Of a DNA stretch of 11,862 nucleotides, positions 1 to 6,573 are shown one piece after another (position 1 is the first letter of the stretch; every line of letters starts with the position of its first letter). A model generated the notes under the pieces. The model was not told the DNA's origin. It did no database searches and worked only from the letters and a program-made list of their open reading frames with translations. Source of the stretch: Allofournierella_A excrementavium (GTDB taxonomy: Bacteria; Bacillota; Clostridia; Oscillospirales; Ruminococcaceae); contig DWVE01000024.1 in assembly GCA_019120375.1 (NCBI GenBank), positions 1-11,862 of the forward strand, read 5' to 3'. The position numbers and the translations under genes were made by a program.

Positions 1-2132
1 CGGATGGTGGCATGGGGGCAGACGAAAGCACACTGGTTGCACTGGATGCAGGTGTCGGGGTTCCACTCGGGAACGTTCACCGCAACGCCGCGCTTCTCGT
101 AGGCGGAAGCGCCCTGCTCGAACTGGCCGTCCACGTACTTCTCGAAGGCGGAAACAGGCAGGCTGTCGCCGTCCATCTTGGAGACGGGCTCCAGAATGTT
201 CTTGACCATGTCCACGGTGGCGGGGTTGCCGTGCAGAGCCTCGGAAGCCTTGTCGTCGGTGGCGTTGGCCCAGTCGGCGGGAACTTCCACCTTGTGGTAG
301 GCGTCGAAGCCGGCGTCGATGGCCTTCCAGTTCATCTCAACGATGGCCTGGCCCTTCTTGGCGAAGGTCTTCTCGGCGGCCTGCTTCATATACTTGATGG
401 CGTCCTCGCGGGGCAGCACGCCGGCCAGAGCGAAGAACGCGGACTGCAGGATGGTGTTGGTGCGCTTGCCCAGGCCGATCTCAACAGCCTTGTCGATGGC
501 GTTGATGGTGTACAGCTGGATGTTGTTCTGGGCGATGTAGCGCTTGGACTCGGCGGGCATATGGTGAGCCAGCTCTTCGTCAGACCACTGGCAGTTGATC
601 ATGAACACGCCGCCGGGCTTGACGTCCTGCACCATCTTGAAGCCCTTCACAACGTAGCTGGGGTTGTGGCAGGCCACGAAGTCAGCCTTGTTGATGTAGT
701 AGGGGGCGCGGATGGGCTTGTCGCCGAAGCGCAGGTGGCTGATGGTCACGCCGCCGGTCTTCTTGGAGTCGTACTGGAAGTAGGCCTGGATGTATTTGTC
801 GGTGTGGTCGCCGATGATCTTGGTGCTGTTCTTGTTGGCGCCCACGGTGCCGTCGCCGCCCAGGCCCCAGAACTTGCACTCCACGGTGCCCTCGGCAGCG
901 GTGTTGGGCGCGGGCTTCTCCTCCAGGGACAGGCCGGTCACGTCGTCCACGATGCCGATGGTGAAGCGGGTCTTGGGCTCGGCCTTGGCCAGCTCCTCAT
1001 ACACAGCGAACACGCTGGAGGGCGGGGTGTCCTTGCTGCCCAGACCGTAGCGGCCGCCGATGACCTCGGCATCGCGGCCGGCCTCGCGCAGGGCGGTGAC
1101 CACGTCCAGGAACAGAGGCTCGCCCAGGCTGCCGGGCTCCTTGGTGCGGTCCAGCACGGCGATCTTCTTGGCGGTGGCGGGGATGGCCGCCAGCAGCTTC
1201 TCGCTCACGAAGGGGCGGTACAGGCGGACCTTCACCAGGCCCACCTTCTCGCCGTGGGCGGTGAGGTAGTCGATGACTTCCTCGGCCACGTCGCAGATGG
1301 AGCCCATGGCAACGATCACGCGGTCGGCGTCGGGCGCGCCGTAGTAGTTGAACAGCTGGTAGTCGGTGCCCAGCTTCTCATTGACCTTGGCCATGTACTT
1401 CTCGACCACGGCGGGCAGAGCCTCGTAGTACTTGTTGCAGGCCTCGCGGTGCTGGAAGAAGATGTCGCCGTTCTCGTGGCTGCCGCGCATGGAGGGGTTC
1501 TCGGGGTTCAGGGAGTGGTCGCGGAACTTCTGGATGGCGTCCCAGTTGACCATCTCGGCCAGATCGGCGTAGTCCCACTTCTCGATCTTCTGGATCTCGT
1601 GGCTGGTGCGGAAGCCGTCGAAGAAGTTGATGAAGGGAACGCGGCCCTCGATGGAGGCCAGGTGGGCAACAGCGGCCAGGTCCATGACCTCCTGGGGGTT
1701 GGTCTCGGCCAGCATGGCGAAACCGGTCTGGCGGCAGGCGTAAACGTCGCTGTGGTCGCCGAAGATGTTCAGCGCGTGGCTGGCCACGGTGCGGGCAGAC
1801 ACGTGGAACACGCAGGGCAGCAGCTCGCCGGCGATCTTGTACATGTTGGGGATCATCAGCAGCAGGCCCTGGCTGGCGGTGAAGGTGGTGGTCATGGCGC
1901 CGGCGGCCAGGCTGCCGTGCACAGCGCCCGCGGCACCAGCCTCAGACTGCATCTCCATGACCTTGACCTGGGTGCCGAAGATGTTCTTCTGGCCGGCGGC
2001 GGACCACTGGTCGACATAGTCGGCCATTGGGCTCGACGGGGTGATGGGGTAGATGGCCGCAACTTCGGTGAACGCATAGGCTACATGCGCTGCCGCGGTG
2101 TTGCCATCCATGGACTGTTTCGCTCTAGGCAT
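1..2132 (-). CDS. nifJ: Pyruvate:ferredoxin (flavodoxin) oxidoreductase, N-terminal ~710 residues (cut by window edge)
   Basis: This enzyme oxidises pyruvate with CoA to acetyl-CoA and CO2 and reduces ferredoxin, using TPP and three 4Fe-4S clusters in the cytoplasm of anaerobes. The start is the ATG at 2132-2130, behind GGAGGAAG. The TPP pyrimidine-binding domain carries YPITPSSPMA at residues 28-37 and MQSEAGA at 61-67. Counting from this start, T31, E64 and R114 fall exactly on the catalytic residues numbered 31, 64 and 114 in the well-studied Desulfovibrio africanus enzyme. Domain II, the gamma domain (about 420-630) and the EKR region follow. The visible part ends in the first ferredoxin-like motif, C695-C698-C701-C705-P. 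About 460-470 C-terminal residues (rest of the ferredoxin domain and the TPP domain) lie beyond the left edge, judging from the usual ~1170-1180 residues. The gene is transcribed alone, divergently from the CBS-domain gene. No frame break is seen. Confidence 0.97.
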   Translation of the reverse strand, partial: MPRAKQSMDGNTAAAHVAYAFTEVAAIYPITPSSPMADYVDQWSAAGQKNIFGTQVKVMEMQSEAGAAGAVHGSLAAGAMTTTFTASQGLLLMIPNMYKIAGELLPCVFHVSARTVASHALNIFGDHSDVYACRQTGFAMLAETNPQEVMDLAAVAHLASIEGRVPFINFFDGFRTSHEIQKIEKWDYADLAEMVNWDAIQKFRDHSLNPENPSMRGSHENGDIFFQHREACNKYYEALPAVVEKYMAKVNEKLGTDYQLFNYYGAPDADRVIVAMGSICDVAEEVIDYLTAHGEKVGLVKVRLYRPFVSEKLLAAIPATAKKIAVLDRTKEPGSLGEPLFLDVVTALREAGRDAEVIGGRYGLGSKDTPPSSVFAVYEELAKAEPKTRFTIGIVDDVTGLSLEEKPAPNTAAEGTVECKFWGLGGDGTVGANKNSTKIIGDHTDKYIQAYFQYDSKKTGGVTISHLRFGDKPIRAPYYINKADFVACHNPSYVVKGFKMVQDVKPGGVFMINCQWSDEELAHHMPAESKRYIAQNNIQLYTINAIDKAVEIGLGKRTNTILQSAFFALAGVLPREDAIKYMKQAAEKTFAKKGQAIVEMNWKAIDAGFDAYHKVEVPADWANATDDKASEALHGNPATVDMVKNILEPVSKMDGDSLPVSAFEKYVDGQFEQGASAYEKRGVAVNVPEWNPDTCIQCNQCAFVCPHATI

Positions 2133-2165
2133 TTTTCTTCCTCCATAGCATGTGATTTAACGTTT

Positions 2166-2228
2166 CCTGCCATTGCTGGCAGGCCCGCGTTATCCTGCCC
2201 GCGCGCACGAAAAACCGGCAGCGCCGGT
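2166..2228 (-). promoter_or_regulatory. Two stem-loops in the PFOR leader, one terminator-like
   Basis: Read on the minus strand, ACCGGC-GCT-GCCGGT (2228-2214) is a 6-bp hairpin running directly into a T tract (2214-2210), the form of a weak intrinsic terminator. Downstream, CCTGCCA-GCAA-TGGCAGG (2183-2166) is a 7-bp hairpin closed by a GNRA-type loop, about 35 nt before the start codon. The order is promoter, terminator-like hairpin, second hairpin, SD, ATG. Attenuation is possible but no competing antiterminator or known riboswitch fold was recognised. Confidence 0.4.
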
Positions 2229-2262
2229 CCTCCGCGCATGCGGACAGCTTCTGCTGTGTATT

Positions 2263-2291
2263 ATTCTATCAAAACAAATGTGTAAAGTAAA
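2263..2291 (-). promoter_or_regulatory. Probable sigma-A promoter of the PFOR gene
   Basis: On the minus strand TTTACT (2291-2286) lies 17 bp before TAGAAT (2268-2263), giving 4/6 and 5/6 matches to the consensus. It sits in an AT-rich patch of an otherwise GC-rich gap. Transcription would start near 2256 and leave a leader of about 125 nt. An overlapping alternative is TTTACA (2286-2281) with TAATAC (2263-2258). Confidence 0.55.
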
Positions 2292-2387
2292 CCATTTTCC
2301 GGGCGCTTTTTGCCCCTTGGATGCAAAAAAAGCGGCGCGGGGCGGCCCTTTTGGCGCAAAACCGCCCGCTTTTGGCCCTTTGGCGGT

Positions 2388-2416
2388 TTGACAAGGGTGG
2401 GCTTTGCCGCTATGAT
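2388..2416 (+). promoter_or_regulatory. Near-consensus sigma-A promoter of the CBS/Nudix unit
   Basis: TTGACA at 2388-2393 is a perfect -35 box and TATGAT at 2411-2416 a 5/6 -10 box, exactly 17 bp apart. The predicted start is near 2423, about 50 nt before the ATG at 2474. This is the best promoter match in the window, and it rules out longer open-frame starts upstream of it. Confidence 0.85.
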
Positions 2417-2473
2417 GTAGTATATATATGCATTTCAGCCCGGGCAGCCCCCGGGCAGAATGGGGAGGGACCC

Positions 2474-3472
2474 ATGGATACGACTTTCATCGCGGCGGCA
2501 GCGCCGGCGGGCGCCGGCGTGTTCGCCGCGGGGGCGGCGGCGCTGGTGCTGGCGCTGCTGGCGGGCCTTGCCGCCGGCTGGGCCGCCGCAAAGCGGGGCG
2601 TGCAGCTGCCCGCGGCCTTGAGCCGCCTTTTGGACAAGGCGGGCCTTGGCAACGAGGAGCAGGTGACCGAAGAGGACCTGTATGAGATGGTGGACGACGC
2701 CGACCAGCAGGACCTCATCGACGAGAACCAGAAGGAGATGATCACCAACATCTTCGATCTGGGCGAGGTGACCGCCGGCGACATCATGACCCACCGCATG
2801 GACATGGTGGCGGTGGAGGAGAACGCCGGCTGCCGCTCGGTCATCAAGGCGGCGGTGGAAAGCGGCAACAGCCGCCTGCCCATCTACCGCAAGACCACCG
2901 ACGAAATAGTGGGCGTTCTGTATGTGAAGGACCTTTTGCGCCTGTTCGACGAGCCGGCGGCGCTGGAGGGTCCGGTGGGCCGCTTTGCCCGGCCGGTGAT
3001 GTTCGTGCCCGAGAGCCGCCCGGCGGGCCAGCTGCTGCTGGACTTCCGCCGCGAGCGCACCATGATCGCCATCGTGGTGGACGAATACGGCGGCACGGCG
3101 GGCCTTGTGAGCATGGAGGACATCCTGGAAGAAATCGTCGGCGACATCCAGGACGAATACGACGACGAGGAGGCCGAACTGGTGGCCCAGGGCGACGGTT
3201 ACGCCGTGGACGGGGCCATCGACCTTGCGGACGTGTTCGAGGCCTTCGGCATGGAGTGCCCGGAGCCGAACGAGGACGAGGAGTTCGACACCCCCGGCGG
3301 CCTCATCATCGACAAGCTGGGCCGCATCCCCGAGGAAGGGGAGAAGGCGGCGGTGGAATGGTGCGGCCTGCGCTTTGAGGTGCTCAAGGCGGGCGAGCGG
3401 CGCATCCAGCGGGTGCTGTGCACCCGGCTGCCCGAGGCGGCCGCGCCCGGAAAGGAAAAGGAGAAAGCATGA
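2474..3472 (+). CDS. Single-TM CBS-pair / CorC-HlyC domain protein (hemolysin C / CorC family)
   Basis: A 332-residue protein. The start is ATG 2474 behind GGGAGGG; the frame stays open further upstream, but only across the promoter. Residues 15-39 are one Ala/Leu-rich membrane segment. An acidic region (60-90) leads into a CBS pair: first CBS about 103-158 with GDIMTHR at 102-108, second about 170-225 containing VVDEYGG at 201-207 and MEDILEEIVGD, the signature of this family. A C-terminal CorC_HlyC domain spans about 239-318, with DTPGGLI at 272-278. Many Gram-positive homologues have a four-helix CNNM (DUF21) transporter domain in front; here there is only one helix, so it is organised more like the soluble CorC of proteobacteria with an added anchor. 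Family members are linked to Mg2+/Co2+ efflux; old hemolysin names are not a reliable function. The stop overlaps the Nudix start (ATGA), so the two are probably translationally coupled. Confidence 0.9.
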   Translation: MDTTFIAAAAPAGAGVFAAGAAALVLALLAGLAAGWAAAKRGVQLPAALSRLLDKAGLGNEEQVTEEDLYEMVDDADQQDLIDENQKEMITNIFDLGEVTAGDIMTHRMDMVAVEENAGCRSVIKAAVESGNSRLPIYRKTTDEIVGVLYVKDLLRLFDEPAALEGPVGRFARPVMFVPESRPAGQLLLDFRRERTMIAIVVDEYGGTAGLVSMEDILEEIVGDIQDEYDDEEAELVAQGDGYAVDGAIDLADVFEAFGMECPEPNEDEEFDTPGGLIIDKLGRIPEEGEKAAVEWCGLRFEVLKAGERRIQRVLCTRLPEAAAPGKEKEKA

Positions 3473-4020
3473 GCCACAGCGAAACACAGCTGGAAAGCCG
3501 CACCGTGTTCGAGGGGCGGGTCATCACCGTGACCTTCGACAAGGTGCGCCTGGAGAACGGGGCCGAGGGCACCCGCGAGGTGGTGCATCACCACGGCGGC
3601 GCCTGCATCGCGGCGCTGACCGACCGGGACGAGATCTATCTGGTGCGCCAGTACCGCTACGCCCTGGGGCAGGAGCTCTGGGAGCTGCCCGCCGGCAAGC
3701 TGGAAAAGGGGGAGGACCCCTTCGAGGCGGCCAAGCGGGAGCTGGCGGAGGAATGCGGCCTGGTGGCCGAGCACTACACCGACCTGGGGGAATTCTACCC
3801 CACGGTGGGCTACTGCTCGGAGATCATCTACACCTGGATGGCCACGGGCCTGACCCCCTGCGCCATGCATCTGGACGAGGACGAGTTTCTCACCCCGGAA
3901 AAGCTGCCCTTTGCCGAGGCGGTGGCCATGGTGCTGGACGGCCGCATCAAGGACGGCAAGACCGTGGCGGCCATCCTCAAGATCGACGCGCTGCGCCGCC
4001 GGGAAGCGGCGGAACAGTGA
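3469..4020 (+). CDS. Nudix hydrolase, ADP-ribose pyrophosphatase type
   Basis: A 183-residue cytoplasmic enzyme likely to split ADP-ribose (or a related nucleoside diphosphate sugar) to AMP and ribose 5-phosphate. The full Nudix box is present: G76, E82, then REL at 90-92, EE at 94-95 and GL at 97-98, matching Gx5Ex7REUxEExGU with all metal-binding glutamates. The preceding RQYRYALG and ELPAGKLE segments and the following EFYPTVGYCSE (108-118) are typical of the ADP-ribose pyrophosphatase (NudF-like) subgroup. The start ATG 3469 overlaps the upstream stop by four bases and is preceded by AAAGGAAAAGGAGAAAGC, inside the previous gene. The frame is open 17 codons further upstream, but only within the CBS gene. 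Substrate is inferred from subgroup motifs. Confidence 0.92.
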   Translation: MSHSETQLESRTVFEGRVITVTFDKVRLENGAEGTREVVHHHGGACIAALTDRDEIYLVRQYRYALGQELWELPAGKLEKGEDPFEAAKRELAEECGLVAEHYTDLGEFYPTVGYCSEIIYTWMATGLTPCAMHLDEDEFLTPEKLPFAEAVAMVLDGRIKDGKTVAAILKIDALRRREAAEQ

Positions 4021-4041
4021 GCGCGGCTCAAAAACAAAACG

Positions 4042-4073
4042 ACCCGCCGGAGGAAACTCCCCGGCGGGTTTTT
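4042..4073 (+). terminator. Intrinsic terminator after the Nudix gene
   Basis: ACCCGCCGG (4042-4050) pairs perfectly with CCGGCGGGT (4061-4069), giving a 9-bp GC stem followed by TTTTT (4069-4073). It lies 21 nt past the Nudix stop codon. Confidence 0.92.
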
Positions 4074-4087
4074 GACGTGCTCTTTTG

Positions 4088-4115
4088 CGCCGGGTAAAGC
4101 CCCCGGCGTTTTTTT
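4088..4115 (+). terminator. Second, tandem intrinsic terminator
   Basis: CGCCGGG (4088-4094) pairs with CCCGGCG (4102-4108) around a 7-nt loop and is followed by a run of seven T (4109-4115). It stands 14 bp after the first terminator and has an independent stem, so it probably acts as a backup. Between it and the next start codon (4116-4230) no gene is seen. Confidence 0.8.
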
Positions 4116-4185
4116 CTGCCCTTTGCGCCCCGGTCCAAAAAAATTTTTCCGCCCTTGTCCCGGCGGGGCCGGTTTGGCCGAAGCA

Positions 4186-4195
4186 TTTATATAAG
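4186..4195 (+). promoter_or_regulatory. Possible -10 region for the YbjN-like pair
   Basis: TTTATATAAG is the only AT-rich patch shortly before the first YbjN-like gene and contains TATAAG (4190-4195). No convincing -35 lies 16-18 bp upstream, so the call rests on position and composition. After two terminators this pair needs its own promoter. Confidence 0.3.
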
Positions 4196-4230
4196 AATAC
4201 CGGCCTTTTGCGGGCCAGGGAGGGACAACG

Positions 4231-4758
4231 ATGTTTTTTTCAAAAAAGGGACCGTCGCAGCCCGCGGCGGCAAGACCCACATCCTCCGGCGGTGCGGACC
4301 GGCGGCGCACCTACCACACGGTGGTGAACTACCTGCGCGGCAAGGATTACAAGTTCGATGAAAACGCCGACGAGTTCCACATCTTCTTCCCCACCGGGCT
4401 GGACACCGGCCACTACACCCTGCTGTGGAAGATCGAGGAGCGGTATGTCACGCTGGTCGCCATGAGCCCCTTCTCCATCACCGGCTGCTCGGTGGACGAC
4501 GTGACCCTGCTGTGCGCGCTGGCCAACGCCAACCTGGTCAACGGCTCCTTCTACCCCACCACCGACGGCGAGCACATCATGGTGGAGGTGACCCAGCGGG
4601 TGTACTCCGACCGGGAGTTCGGCGAGAAGACCGCCGCCTATCTGCTGGGGGTCATGGGCGGCAACCTGGACAGCCGCTACATGAAGTCGATGGAATCCAT
4701 CTGCAAGGGCTACACCACCCTGGCGGACGAACTGGAAAAACTGAGCGGGGAGGATTGA
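4231..4758 (+). CDS. YbjN-like domain protein (first of two adjacent paralogues)
   Basis: A 175-residue soluble protein starting at ATG 4231, behind AGGGAGGG at 4217-4224. The first 30 residues are basic and low-complexity. From about residue 30 it follows the YbjN-type alpha/beta layout: a helix with YHTVVNYLRGKDYKF (28-42), strands around FHIFFPTG and YTLLWKIEERYVTLVAMSP, then a helix DVTLLCALANANLVNGSFYP resembling the conserved part of the family where a residue range is compared across short time windows. It ends in an acidic helix. No signal peptide or membrane segment is seen. YbjN-type folds resemble type III secretion chaperones and are called sensory/regulatory, but their biochemical role is unknown. 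Its partner starts 3 nt after the stop, so the two are co-translated. The assignment is by fold pattern, not by a diagnostic motif. Confidence 0.7.
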   Translation: MFFSKKGPSQPAAARPTSSGGADRRRTYHTVVNYLRGKDYKFDENADEFHIFFPTGLDTGHYTLLWKIEERYVTLVAMSPFSITGCSVDDVTLLCALANANLVNGSFYPTTDGEHIMVEVTQRVYSDREFGEKTAAYLLGVMGGNLDSRYMKSMESICKGYTTLADELEKLSGED

Positions 4759-4761
4759 CCA

Positions 4762-5235
4762 ATGTCTCTTGCATACGACGCTTCCGGCGTGCTGGACCTG
4801 TGCGAGCGGGTGTTCAGAAACGACCTGGAGCTGGACTGTGAACGCAGCAACGAACGGAACACCGTGCGGGCGAAGGTGAGCATCGGCGGCACCCGCTACA
4901 CCATCGTTTGTTCTGCCATGGAGAAGGCCCAGGTGCTGCATCTGTGGGCCTTTCTGCCCTTCGACGTGGAGAGCGAGGAGAAGGCCATGCAGATGGCCAA
5001 CGCCTGCAAAGAGCTGAACAGCATCATGGTCACCGGCAAATACACCTACAATCTGGAAAAGGACGTGGCCCTGGAGCTGGCCCACTGCTACCGGGACGGC
5101 ATGAGCGATGAGACCGCCCGCCACCTCATCATCGGCATCTTCTGCGCCTCGCTGAAGGCCGACGGCCAGCGGATCATCGACCTCTACAACGACAAGCTCT
5201 CCTTCGCCCGGTTCAAGGAACTCATCCGAAGCTGA
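4762..5235 (+). CDS. YbjN-like domain protein (second paralogue)
   Basis: A 157-residue soluble, acidic protein starting at ATG 4762 with its SD (GGGGAGGA, 4747-4754) inside the end of the previous gene. The layout mirrors its neighbour: an N-terminal helix (LDLCERVFRNDLELDC), strands with TRYTIVCSAMEK and LHLWAFLPFDVES, a helix with QMANACKELNSIMVTGKY at the place of the neighbour's ALANANLVNGSFYP, and a C-terminal helix ending KLSFARFKELIRS. It lacks the basic N-terminal tail of the first protein. The two are too diverged to be a recent duplication, but the shared helix/strand order suggests paralogues that may form a heterodimer. Function is unknown. Confidence 0.68.
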   Translation: MSLAYDASGVLDLCERVFRNDLELDCERSNERNTVRAKVSIGGTRYTIVCSAMEKAQVLHLWAFLPFDVESEEKAMQMANACKELNSIMVTGKYTYNLEKDVALELAHCYRDGMSDETARHLIIGIFCASLKADGQRIIDLYNDKLSFARFKELIRS

Positions 5236-5250
5236 TTTTTTGGGGAATGC

Positions 5251-5286
5251 AAAAGCGCCCGCCGAAGTGTTCGGCGGGCGCTTTTT
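5251..5286 (+). terminator. Strong bidirectional terminator between convergent units
   Basis: AGCGCCCGCCGAA (5254-5266) pairs with TTCGGCGGGCGCT (5270-5282), a 13-bp stem with a GTG loop. On the plus strand it runs into TTTTT (5282-5286); on the minus strand the AAAA before the stem gives TTTT after it. It can therefore end the YbjN-like unit and the convergent glycosyltransferase unit. Confidence 0.95.
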
Positions 5287-5315
5287 CTATACAATTTGTA
5301 TTTTATCAAAAATCA

Positions 5316-6560
5316 TTACATGATCGCCTGACCCTGCATGTACCACACCCCCATTTTCCAGAGGAAAAAGGCGCTCACCGCCGCCAGCAGCCAGCGGGCA
5401 GGGCGGGGCAGGGAGGCCCCGATGAGATAGAGAGGCAGGCAGCCGAAGACATAGCGCCCGCCGCTGATGAGCCAGCCGGCGAGGTAGCTCATGCCCAGGT
5501 ACCCGCCGCCCCAGATGAGCCAGTGGGTGGGGCATTTTTTCCAAAGGCCGAAAAACAGCAGGGCCATGGCGGCGAAATAGAGCGCCAGCTGGGCGTGGTA
5601 GATAAAGGGGGCGAGGCCGGGGTAGTCCAGCGCCATCTGCCAGTGCTGGGCCAGATTTTCGCCGATCCACCGGGTGGTCTGGTACCAGGGGGGCGCGGCC
5701 AGAAACTCAAAGAAGGCGAAGGGGCTGCCGAAGAGCCGCCAGTTGAGGGCAAGATACCCGCCCCAGCCCAGAAGGGGCAGGGCCAGCGCCAGGGAGGCGG
5801 GGCCCTGCTTTTTCTGCCGCCGCGCCCGCAGCCAGAGGTACAAAAGGGGCAAAAGCAGCACCAGGCCCTGGTTGCGGCAGAGGACGGCCAGCGCCCCAAA
5901 AACGCCGGCGACGAGCCAGCCGCCCCGGTGGGCGAAGAGCATGCACAGAAGGCTCAGCAGCAAAAACAAACTCTCGGTATAAACGCCCAGGGCAAAAAAG
6001 CCGAAGGGGTAAAGGGCCATCAGGGCAACGGCGAAGGCCGCCTGCTCCCTTGGCAGGTCCTGCCCCGCCAGGGCCAGCATGGCCGCCCCCGCGCCGCCCC
6101 AGCACAGCCAGCTCACCGCCAGGGCCGCCGCCTCCCAGCTGGCGGAAAAGGGGGCGAGCAGGGCGTGCATCAGCCGCACCGCCAGGGGGTAGAGGGGATA
6201 AAAGACGATGTACTTCGCCGCGTCGCCCTCCGCCGCGTAGCCCTCGCGGGCCAAAAGCAGGTAGTGGGGGCTGTCGCCGGCGGTGGTGAACCGCTCAAAG
6301 AAATGCTGCCAGAAGGCGGCAAGGTCCCCGGTCTGGCCCAGGTCCAGCCAGCAGAGAAAGGCAAACAAAAACTGCGCCGCCAGAACGCCGAAGGCCGCCA
6401 GCGCCAGCGCGCCGGGGCCGGGGGCCCAGCGGGGGGCGGCGGGCCGGGCGGGGGCGGCGGGCCAGAGGACCAGCCCCAGGCGCTTTGCGCACCGCAGCGC
6501 CAGCAGCGCCACGAACAGCACCATCAGCGCGCCGCCCGAATGACCGATGAACGCACCCAT
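5316..6560 (-). CDS. PIG-V-like mannosyltransferase family integral membrane protein (GT-C fold)
   Basis: A 414-residue polytopic membrane protein starting at ATG 6560 with SD AAAGGAGG (6567-6574). It carries hallmarks of the PIG-V / mannosyltransferase-2 family: an acidic first extracytoplasmic loop with D96-S-P-H99-Y followed by REGY (105-108), then VFYPLYPL (119-126), YTESLF (194-199) and LCRNQGL (227-233). About ten hydrophobic segments are visible. In eukaryotes PIG-V adds the second mannose to GPI anchors from dolichol-phosphate-mannose. Bacteria lack GPI, so here a polyprenyl-phosphate sugar donor and a cell-wall or exopolysaccharide acceptor are inferred only. It lies 13 nt after another GT-C-type gene, whose stop overlaps this SD, so the two form one transcription unit. 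Confidence 0.8.
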   Translation of the reverse strand: MGAFIGHSGGALMVLFVALLALRCAKRLGLVLWPAAPARPAAPRWAPGPGALALAAFGVLAAQFLFAFLCWLDLGQTGDLAAFWQHFFERFTTAGDSPHYLLLAREGYAAEGDAAKYIVFYPLYPLAVRLMHALLAPFSASWEAAALAVSWLCWGGAGAAMLALAGQDLPREQAAFAVALMALYPFGFFALGVYTESLFLLLSLLCMLFAHRGGWLVAGVFGALAVLCRNQGLVLLLPLLYLWLRARRQKKQGPASLALALPLLGWGGYLALNWRLFGSPFAFFEFLAAPPWYQTTRWIGENLAQHWQMALDYPGLAPFIYHAQLALYFAAMALLFFGLWKKCPTHWLIWGGGYLGMSYLAGWLISGGRYVFGCLPLYLIGASLPRPARWLLAAVSAFFLWKMGVWYMQGQAIM

Positions 6561-6573
6561 AGCCTTCCTCCTT

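Noticed and set aside
12..2285. A long open plus-strand frame (over 750 codons) opposite the PFOR gene
   Set aside because: It is antisense to an unmistakable enzyme with all catalytic residues. It has low-complexity Gly/Val/His/Leu composition, no SD, and arises from GC-rich third positions.
2285..2387. Repeated TTTTGGC/CTTTGGCGG-like words in the divergent gap
   Set aside because: They are short, irregular and low-complexity; no consistent period or flanking repeats, so no repeat array or origin is claimed.
2321..2473. Extension of the CBS protein by 51 residues to an upstream ATG
   Set aside because: The extension would cover the TTGACA/TATGAT promoter and its leader, and the ATG at 2474 has a good SD.
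2435..3487. A 350-codon minus-strand frame opposite the CBS-domain gene
   Set aside because: The plus strand encodes a clear CBS/CorC protein with a near-consensus promoter; the antisense frame has His/Val/Leu-rich shadow composition.
5289..5301. Palindrome ATACAATTTGTAT in the convergent gap
   Set aside because: It lies between two gene ends beside a terminator, with no promoter nearby. A short AT palindrome here is easily due to chance.
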